Positions 57,839-64,000 of a stretch of 64,000 nt of DNA are shown in pieces (within the stretch, counting starts at the first letter, position 1; the number at the start of each line of letters is the position of its first letter). The stretch is from assembly GCA_021805985.1 (NCBI GenBank), contig JAJZDN010000012.1, forward strand, positions 1 through 64,000, written 5' to 3'. The notes under the pieces were generated by a model, which saw only the letters and a list, made by a program, of their open reading frames with translations, had not been told where the DNA came from and did no database searches. A program made the translations under genes and the position numbers. The DNA comes from Planctomycetota bacterium (GTDB lineage: Bacteria > Planctomycetota > Phycisphaerae > WQYP01).

Positions 57839-59194
57839 ATGGAAAACAAACATTTAATCACCGCAGTCGCTGCGCTGGCGGCACTGGGCGCAATAACTTC
57901 TTCCGGGACAGTATTTGCGACGGCTACCGCGCCCACCGCGATATCCATCGTCAACCCGGATTTTAATGTGGTATTGAAATCGGCAGGTTCGTCCGTAACC
58001 GGAACGCTTGCCGGTTACTCCAGCGGCTGGGGGGCTACCACCTTCAGTTCTACAATCAATTATACAGATGGCTCATCGAGCACCTCGGGCTATATTCCCG
58101 GCTGGACCGGCGCTGGCGGTGAACAGGTGCTAGGCTCCACAACAGCCACGCCCAATCCGCGCAGCGGAGGCAGCTATGCCTACAACAATTCTGGCGCAAC
58201 AACACAAACACTTTCCACCAATGTGCTGCCAAATACGACGTATCTTCTCACGCTTGGGGCGGTCAACCGCTATTCGTCGGGAAGCACCCCTTATTGGAAC
58301 CTCACGGCCGGGGGAAGTCAGATTTCCGGCGGAATATATCTGGGGAATCCCTCAGGGTACCAACAGGCACCAAGCACTGTAGGTGAACTGGTAACAACCG
58401 GCGCCACCGCGTCCGGTGCGTTGGGCATCACTCTGGGGACCAATAGTTATGCGCTTTTTAACCACGTATCTCTGGTAGCCAATCCGACAAACCTACCGAC
58501 CGTAGATCAGAATGGCGTCAGCGTCGTGAACCTGGGAACAACTGCCCCAACGCCGGGAGCAGCCGATCAATCGAACCTCGCTCCCACCGCGACTCCGACC
58601 ACCGCTTCGAACGGCACACCCACCGGCAACACCACCATCAATTACTATACGAACAACAGCGCTGCGGCAGGTGAAACGTTCACGACCGGTTCCAACGCAT
58701 CGGGCTATCTGCTTCACAGCATTACCGTGTTGGATGCTTCAGAGTACGGCGGCTTTGCGGATGGCACGCCTATTACGGTCAATTTGAGTTCGGTATCCGG
58801 AAGCACTTTTTCCACTCTGGCGATTCTTACCGGAAGCGTCGCGACGGGGACAACCGCCGCAACCGGTGATTATCTTCAGCTTAAACTGGCAAATCCGATC
58901 ACATTGGCCGCGAATTCTGTCTACGGGTACTCATTGGCTACTGGTGCGGGATACAGTGGTTTGGCAGTCGATCCAAACGCGGATTACGCAGGCGGAAAAT
59001 TGGTGATGTTCACGCCAAGCTCAAGCAATGTTTTTGGCGGCACACTAACCAGCAGCTCCCTGACGCCCAATGCCATCTTCGACGCTTCGCTTACGCCGAT
59101 AAGCGCCGTTCCCGATGCGCCGACACTTGCACTATTGGCCGTTGGCGGTGTGGCTCTTCTGGGGCTAAAACGCCGAAACTCGCGAGGAGTCTGA
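57839..59194 (+). CDS. Secreted protein with variant PEP-CTERM tail
   Basis: 451 aa exported protein. A signal peptide (about 8-28) precedes a Ser/Thr/Gly-rich body with strand-forming repeats (for example LGTTAPTPGAADQSNLAPTATPTTASNGTPTGNTTINYYTN). The C-terminus VPDAPTLALLAVGGVALLGLKRRNSR has the helix and basic end of a PEP-CTERM signal but PDAPT in place of PEP. No enzyme domain is recognised. AAGGAG precedes the ATG at 57839. A strong terminator follows. Confidence 0.85.
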   Translation: MENKHLITAVAALAALGAITSSGTVFATATAPTAISIVNPDFNVVLKSAGSSVTGTLAGYSSGWGATTFSSTINYTDGSSSTSGYIPGWTGAGGEQVLGSTTATPNPRSGGSYAYNNSGATTQTLSTNVLPNTTYLLTLGAVNRYSSGSTPYWNLTAGGSQISGGIYLGNPSGYQQAPSTVGELVTTGATASGALGITLGTNSYALFNHVSLVANPTNLPTVDQNGVSVVNLGTTAPTPGAADQSNLAPTATPTTASNGTPTGNTTINYYTNNSAAAGETFTTGSNASGYLLHSITVLDASEYGGFADGTPITVNLSSVSGSTFSTLAILTGSVATGTTAATGDYLQLKLANPITLAANSVYGYSLATGAGYSGLAVDPNADYAGGKLVMFTPSSSNVFGGTLTSSSLTPNAIFDASLTPISAVPDAPTLALLAVGGVALLGLKRRNSRGV

Positions 59195-59227
59195 CGCCTG
59201 TTCATATCTGATCGCAACCCAATTTAC

Positions 59228-59264
59228 CGGCCTGCGCCGATACCGGCGCAGGCCGTTTTTTTTT
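59228..59264 (+). terminator. Rho-independent terminator
   Basis: CGGCCTGCGCCG pairs with CGGCGCAGGCCG around ATAC, followed by nine T. It ends the PEP-CTERM-like gene. Confidence 0.95.
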
Positions 59265-59498
59265 CGCCAGCCGAACCCGATCGCCTCTGCTCATTCGTTA
59301 AAGGTGCATGAACTTTAGCCCAACCTTCGCACTTCAGCACTAAAATTGGCCATCAAGCCTTTCCGCTGCTTTGAACTTCTCAACGTGTAAACGGTTGTGG
59401 AATGTTTCCTTCGTTACCGACTCGTGGGCTTCGGGAATAGTAATAAACACCCGATCGCCCGACAGTCTTCAGACACGAATGCCAGAACTGATCCAAAT

Positions 59499-59881
59499 GG
59501 CGCTACCGCCAGGGTCATTTAAACATTTTTTCAGCCTCAAAAACCACGCCAATTGCAAAACTTGGGAGCCCCCCCCGCCTCAATTCACATGCGCCATAAG
59601 GATGTTTTATACCGGAAAATCTTGACCCTGATGCGTATCTGGCTTACGGTAATAGATAGAAAAGAAATGTTCGAGAGGCGGCCCAACCGCCTGTGCAACT
59701 GAGGCATGACGTACATTCGTTGCTTGGCCACAAGCTAAGGAGGCTTTAGTGAAGCGCGAACCTAATTCGGAGAATGGTGGCCAAAAATTACGGCATCGAG
59801 CGTGATACAAAATCAGAAGTTTTTTTGGAAGAAATGACCTGTTTATTTTATCTCAACCAGCTATACTTAAGTTCAGATGGT
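59499..59881. repeat. Roughly 0.4-kb direct repeat, copy A2
   Basis: Partner of 56000-56411 in the same orientation. Here the GTG frame after AAGGAGG reads VKREPNSENGGQKLRHRA, 18 codons. Copies A1 and A2 bracket the intact pseudopilin and PEP-CTERM-like genes. Confidence 0.85.
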
Positions 59882-60072
59882 CAATAAAGGCGTGCGGGTA
59901 TTATGGTGCCCGGGAATTCGCAATCCATGGAAGGGAATAGGAAGGCTGTGGTTTACTGATCCGCCATGCAAGCGGATTGATGGTCGCGACGATCACTTAG
60001 AGGACTTCGGCACGACGAGACGGTTTTTAGGACATGAAGTGTGACAGTCACGTAAAAGTGTGACATAAAATA

Positions 60073-60101
60073 TTGACTTTGTCGCATGGACCGATTATGC
60101 T
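60073..60101 (+). promoter_or_regulatory. Sigma70-like promoter for the PEP-CTERM gene
   Basis: TTGACT, a 17-bp spacer and TATGCT. It predicts a leader of about 220 nt before the ATG at 60328. The flank carries the repeated GTGACA/CAGTCACG words. Confidence 0.6.
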
Positions 60102-60206
60102 AAATGGATCATACATATTTTCAGGCGGTTCGTTGCCACAGACCGATCCGAATAGGCGTATAATTTGATCCGTCGAGGAGAGAATTATATCAGCGAAATT
60201 TCTTGC

Positions 60207-60224
60207 CGTGACTGTGCAGTCACG
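60207..60224. promoter_or_regulatory. 18-bp palindrome, candidate operator or leader hairpin
   Basis: CGTGACTG-TG-CAGTCACG is a perfect inverted repeat. A half-site CAGTCACG also occurs at about 60045-60052, upstream of the promoter, so a dimeric repressor could bind both. Confidence 0.5.
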
Positions 60225-60327
60225 TTGCTCAAAATCTAATCCGTCGCGTGTCGCGACGGAGCCGCAGGCCGCCCGGTTTGGCGTGTCATAATAATCCGCT
60301 CCTCGAGGGAGCAAAAAGGAGTTTACC

Positions 60328-61122
60328 ATGTTGTCCCAATCACGAATCTCATTGTTCTGTGCCGCCGGGGTGCTTTTGGCAGGTGCTGGAATGGCCCAGG
60401 CCACCACCATTTACAGTGATCCGCTGTCAGGCAGCCCCAGCGCCGCGCTTACCGGAACCACGCCGCCAACTGACACTACCGGCGCAGTATGGGCGTATAG
60501 GGGGGCAGCCGGTGACGATTTTGCCGCCGATGGCCTTTCTCCGGGAAGCACGGGTGGCAACTACAGTTACTCCATTAACTACCTTCCCTACAATACCGGT
60601 ACGAATCTAATTACAGCCGGGAATATTTATACGGTATCGGCGGTTTTGTCCCCGACATCTGGAACAACCACCAACTGGTTAGGAGTAGGCTTTCTTGATG
60701 CCACCGGGGTATTCGGTGGGTCACAATCCGGTCCCTGGATGCTACTGACGGATGGTGGCGAAACTCAAACTTTTGGTGGACCCGGAGTCGCGAATCAAAA
60801 TGCAGCGGGCACCACGAACGGCAATGCCCTTGGCGGCACAGCCGAGGTGGTATTGAACACCAGTAGCGCACATTGGACAGCGCAGTGGCTTTATGAGGCC
60901 CCGGGTGCTTCCAGCTTTACCTCCCTGGGAACCAATACCTACACCACGAATCCAACCACCCTGGGCGGCGTGGGAATTATCGCTTATCAATCTGTGCAGG
61001 GCCAAGTACAGAATTTCCAGTTTACGTCTGTGGCCGGGCCAGTGCCGGAACCGGCTACCTTCGCCATTTTTGGTATTGGCGTTGCAGGATTGCTGCTTTT
61101 GAAGAAGCGACGCACGGCCTGA
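60328..61122 (+). CDS. Secreted PEP-CTERM domain protein
   Basis: 264 aa exported protein. The signal peptide MLSQSRISLFCAAGVLLAGAGMAQA precedes a beta-rich body without recognised catalytic motifs, possibly a jelly-roll type (WLGVGFLDATGVFGG, TAQWLYEAPGASSF). The canonical sorting tail VPEPATFAIFGIGVAGLLLLKKRRTA follows. AAGGAG lies 8 nt before the ATG. It has its own long leader and terminator. Confidence 0.88.
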   Translation: MLSQSRISLFCAAGVLLAGAGMAQATTIYSDPLSGSPSAALTGTTPPTDTTGAVWAYRGAAGDDFAADGLSPGSTGGNYSYSINYLPYNTGTNLITAGNIYTVSAVLSPTSGTTTNWLGVGFLDATGVFGGSQSGPWMLLTDGGETQTFGGPGVANQNAAGTTNGNALGGTAEVVLNTSSAHWTAQWLYEAPGASSFTSLGTNTYTTNPTTLGGVGIIAYQSVQGQVQNFQFTSVAGPVPEPATFAIFGIGVAGLLLLKKRRTA

Positions 61123-61186
61123 AATTGCCTGCGATCGGAGAATAACTCAGGCTTGTAAGCCCAGTGAATCAGGTGTTGAAACCAGG

Positions 61187-61222
61187 AGGCCCAACCGCGA
61201 CTGCGGCGGTTGGGCCTTTCTT
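61187..61222 (+). terminator. Rho-independent terminator
   Basis: AGGCCCAACCGC pairs with GCGGTTGGGCCT, followed by TTCTT. It is 65 bp after the PEP-CTERM stop. Confidence 0.88.
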
Positions 61223-61317
61223 AACACGGTGGCGGTACGGATGCTCAGGGGTGCCTGATGTCGAGCTGCACAGCAGTCGAGTTTCTTAGTCGGTTAAGAC
61301 CGACAGAGGAGTTTACC

Positions 61318-62202
61318 ATGAAACCTCGAGGCTTTACGCTTATCGAGCTGTTGGTTGTGATCAGCATAATCGCCCTGTTAATCGCACTGCTGTTACCCGC
61401 ATTGGCGGCGGCGCGGGTGCAGGCCCTGCGCATTCAATGTGCAGCAAATATAAGATCACTTTCCCAGGCCGTCGTGGAATACGGTCAAAGCAACCGCAAC
61501 AAATATCCGGAGAGCAACCTTACCAATTGGTCCTATGGCGGACTGGGATATTACCAGAATAACTACGAGCCATGGGGCTTAGCGGAACTTTATTCTACTG
61601 GCATACTGACCAACCCTGCTTTCATGTATTGCCCACAGTCCGGCTTCTTCGGCCCGCAGGGTCCTTATGCCAACCTGAAATACCCTGCGACAGCCTATCT
61701 GCCCAACGCGGTGACTCAATATATTGCTTTAGGTTCCCAAAACGCCACCAACAATTGGGCGACACATTTGAATTGGTATGAAGTCTATTCCAGTTATTGC
61801 TATTGGTACCAGCGTCCCAATGCTGTAGAGACAATTAGTAACGCCTATTCACCGCCCGGAACTTGGCCTACCAAGGGGTTGGTCGTCAACCCCTTAACCG
61901 ACAAAGTGGATGCTAATTACAACTACATTGCCAACCCGGCGGTCGCCTACACGCAAACACCAACCAGCCCGGGAGCGACTATTTTGATTACTGACCTGAC
62001 TGCCTCTTACCGTGGCTCGTTTACCACATTTTATTCCAGCGGCTATGGCCGATCATCCAATGCCCTTCTCAGTAATCACATGAACGCCGAAACAGGAGCG
62101 CCCGACGGTGCCAATATCGGTTACGCCGATGGTTCAGTGTCGTGGCTGCCATTCGGAAAATTGGTGGTTGGCTCAACGTATCTCAATGATTATTGGAACT
62201 GA
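61318..62202 (+). CDS. Pseudopilin-like protein with H-x9-DG type end
   Basis: 294 aa. The prepilin motif [30 protein letters not shown] starts at residue 4, so the leader is very short. An aromatic, Asn-rich exported domain follows, ending [30 protein letters not shown], the H-x9-DG type segment. It belongs to the same broad class as the gene at 56575 but is only distantly similar. GAGGAG precedes the ATG at 61318. It may be co-transcribed with the rhamnosidase gene that starts 53 bp later. Confidence 0.9.
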   Translation: MKPRGFTLIELLVVISIIALLIALLLPALAAARVQALRIQCAANIRSLSQAVVEYGQSNRNKYPESNLTNWSYGGLGYYQNNYEPWGLAELYSTGILTNPAFMYCPQSGFFGPQGPYANLKYPATAYLPNAVTQYIALGSQNATNNWATHLNWYEVYSSYCYWYQRPNAVETISNAYSPPGTWPTKGLVVNPLTDKVDANYNYIANPAVAYTQTPTSPGATILITDLTASYRGSFTTFYSSGYGRSSNALLSNHMNAETGAPDGANIGYADGSVSWLPFGKLVVGSTYLNDYWN

Positions 62203-62255
62203 TTCGCACGTGCGCCAACATACCCGCATGGACATTTTTAATAATGCCGACAGCA

Positions 62256-64000
62256 ATGAATCGAAAAATTGCGTATTGTACCTTGGCATTATTCTGTGCC
62301 GCTCATCCGTGTCTTGCGGCCGCGAAGTACGTCAACATTGCCCCGGCGGCCCTGCGCTGTGACAATTCGGTACGCCCCCTGGGACTTCAGGACATCCATC
62401 CGCGCCTTGGCTGGCAAGTAACCGCAGCCAAGGCGGGCCTGTTCGGCTTGCGTCAAACCGCCTACCAGATTTTAGTAGCCTCAAGCCTCGCAAAATTAGA
62501 CGCCAATTCCGGCGATCTTTGGAACTCCCACAAGGTGTCGTCGAATCAGTCCGTAAACATCCGATACGCCGGTCGATTGCCGGGGTCCGGTCAGCGATGT
62601 TGGTGGAAGGTGCGGTTATGGGATGCATCGGGTCAAGTCTCCGCGTGGAGCAAGCCGGCATTGTGGACGATGGGATTATTTGCCAGAAGTAATTGGCACG
62701 CCCAATGGATTACTATGCCAGCGCCAAAACTAAATCGCGCCTTGGCAAACTCGGACTGGGTATGGCTCCCCGGAACGGGGATTAATGCGCCGGTTGGGAA
62801 CGTCTATTTCCGAAAAATATTTTATCTGCCGCCCGGGAAAAGCATCACTAAGGCACAGTTTGATTTAACCGCGGATAATCAATTCCAACTATTTATCAAC
62901 GGCAAATTCGCTGGTGCCGGCACACACTGGCGGATCATGCAGCGACTCAATGCAGCCCCGTTTCTGCATCCGGGCCGAAACATCCTGGCCGTCCTGGCGA
63001 CCAACGGCGGCTCTTCGCCTAATCCCGCGGGATTACTTGGGCTACTGACAATAACCCCGCGCAACGGAAAGCCGAAAACCGTGCCCGTCGACACAACGTG
63101 GAAGCTTTCCCGGCACCGGACTCCGGGATGGAAAAGCCAGCGATTTAATGACTCAAGTTGGAAACACGCTGCGGTGATTGCCGCTTATGGCAGCGCACCA
63201 TGGGGAAAATTGCAGTTGCGAGTCGCGCGACTGCCGATGTTTCGACATACATTTATCGTTGACAAACCAATCGCCCATGCCGTGGTGTATATTTCTGGTC
63301 TGGGGCAATACAAGCTGTTGATGGATGGCCACAAAGTCGGACACAATGTTCTGCAGCCTGCCTGGACCGATTACCGTAAGGTCGTAAATTACAACACCTA
63401 CAACATCACCACGCGATTGCACAACGGCAAAAACACTCTGGGCGTTATGCTGGGCACCGGAATGTATGACAGCGCCGACTTCCCAGGCCGATACAACCAT
63501 GCCCCCGCGAGCTTTGGTCCGCCAAAGTTGATTATGCAATTGCACATAACGTTCAAAGACGGAACATCGCAAAATATTGTCAGCAGCAACCATTGGCGCG
63601 TCGCGCCGGGACCTGTCACATTCTGTAATATTTTTGGTGGGGAAGATTATAATGCGCTGGATGCAGTGCCCGGTTGGGGCCGACCGGATTTTAACGACAC
63701 CCGATGGAAACATGCCTCCACAACCCATGGCCCGGGCGGCAAGCTGCTGGCCCAGCTTGCTCCGCCCGTTAGAATCATGCATGTATATAAAGCAATTCAT
63801 ATAACCCATCTGCAACCCGGCATAGCGGTTTATGATATCGGACAGAATATTGCCGGCCGACCGGAGATTAAAGCCCGTGGCCCGGCCGGTTCCACCCTGA
63901 CGGTTTATCCGGCCGAATTGGCCCATAGGAACGGTGCCGCCTGGCAGTCGTGCGCCGGCCCCATCTGGTGCACCTACACGCTCAACGGCAAGGGCGTGGA
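62256..64000 (+). CDS. Secreted GH78 alpha-L-rhamnosidase, 5' part (runs off the window)
   Basis: At least 581 aa with no stop before the window end. The signal peptide MNRKIAYCTLALFCAAHPCLA is followed by the rhamnosidase N-terminal domains: LRCDNSVRPLGLQDIHPRLGWQV, QTAYQILVASS, WWKVRLWDASGQVSAWS, NWHAQWITMP, and the lectin-like block YFRKIFYLPPGKSITKAQFDLTADNQFQLFINGK. The segment ISGLGQYKLLMDGHKVG...PAWTDYRK with NTLGVMLGTGMYD is typical of GH78. The catalytic barrel lies mostly beyond the window. It removes terminal rhamnose from plant or algal polysaccharides. Confidence 0.93.
   Translation, partial: MNRKIAYCTLALFCAAHPCLAAAKYVNIAPAALRCDNSVRPLGLQDIHPRLGWQVTAAKAGLFGLRQTAYQILVASSLAKLDANSGDLWNSHKVSSNQSVNIRYAGRLPGSGQRCWWKVRLWDASGQVSAWSKPALWTMGLFARSNWHAQWITMPAPKLNRALANSDWVWLPGTGINAPVGNVYFRKIFYLPPGKSITKAQFDLTADNQFQLFINGKFAGAGTHWRIMQRLNAAPFLHPGRNILAVLATNGGSSPNPAGLLGLLTITPRNGKPKTVPVDTTWKLSRHRTPGWKSQRFNDSSWKHAAVIAAYGSAPWGKLQLRVARLPMFRHTFIVDKPIAHAVVYISGLGQYKLLMDGHKVGHNVLQPAWTDYRKVVNYNTYNITTRLHNGKNTLGVMLGTGMYDSADFPGRYNHAPASFGPPKLIMQLHITFKDGTSQNIVSSNHWRVAPGPVTFCNIFGGEDYNALDAVPGWGRPDFNDTRWKHASTTHGPGGKLLAQLAPPVRIMHVYKAIHITHLQPGIAVYDIGQNIAGRPEIKARGPAGSTLTVYPAELAHRNGAAWQSCAGPIWCTYTLNGKGV

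Larger units (their letters stand above)
59265..60327. other. Long gene-less stretch: repeat A2 and regulatory region
   Basis: No gene beyond short frames. It holds repeat A2 (59499-59881), then a likely promoter (60073-60101), an 18-bp palindrome (60207-60224) and two further hairpins (CCGTCGCG-TGT-CGCGACGG at 60241-60259; GCTCC-TCGAG-GGAGC at 60299-60313) in a long leader before the gene at 60328. Confidence 0.6.

Overview
The window looks like a chromosomal segment from a planctomycete, most likely of the Phycisphaerae type; this is inferred from gene content, not from a marker gene. Supporting signs are several secreted proteins with PEP-CTERM-like C-termini, two large pseudopilin-like proteins with the [14 protein letters not shown]-type N-terminus, a compact peptidoglycan/division cluster, and many secreted glycoside hydrolases (GH families).

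Layout. 1-2.3 kb: the 3' end of a group II intron (domains 5 and 6), the RNase P RNA with its terminator, a decayed PIN-domain toxin-like gene and a small unknown gene. 2.4-11.4 kb, minus strand: a dcw-type cluster read in the order ftsW, murG, murC, murB, ddl, ftsQ, then an SDR and a membrane-anchored endonuclease/phosphatase-like protein. ftsW carries one extra base in a C4 run. 11.8-16.7 kb, plus strand: GH3 beta-glucosidase, membrane protein, TIM-barrel isomerase and biotin ligase. 16.8-24.0 kb: alkyladenine glycosylase, FHS-type sugar permease, cysK, and a coupled HD-GYP response regulator and hybrid histidine kinase.

24.25-29.55 kb is the standout: a 5.3-kb cassette bounded by 84-bp inverted repeats (81 of 84 identical), abutting a tRNA-Ala(UGC). 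Inside are a divergent XRE repressor/ImmA-type protease pair; a four-gene ubiquitin-like conjugation operon (multiubiquitin-type Ubl, E2-like, JAMM-E1 fusion, DUF6527); and a large serine recombinase split by an in-frame TAG. Neither the E1 nor the E2 has a cysteine in the usual catalytic region, and the Ubl needs trimming to expose a C-terminal glycine. This is a probable phage-defence or protein-tagging island.

30-40.4 kb is mostly housekeeping: a GAF-sigma54 activator, an orphan Cas3-type HD domain, a MoxR ATPase, DUF2203, pheS, rplT-rpmI, a pseudouridine synthase, trxB and an ABC ATPase. Heptamer microsatellites and a 38-bp direct repeat lie around pheS. 40.7-64 kb is a secretome and polysaccharide region: PEP-CTERM proteins, a CPA2 antiporter with USP domains, GH3, an XylR-like regulator, GH16, GH128, GH2, pseudopilins and the start of a GH78 rhamnosidase. 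GH16, GH128 and GH3 together fit beta-1,3-glucan (laminarin-like) breakdown, with GH2 and GH78 trimming other side chains. A segment duplication has left a truncated pilin copy and two roughly 0.4-kb direct repeats around 55.4-59.9 kb.
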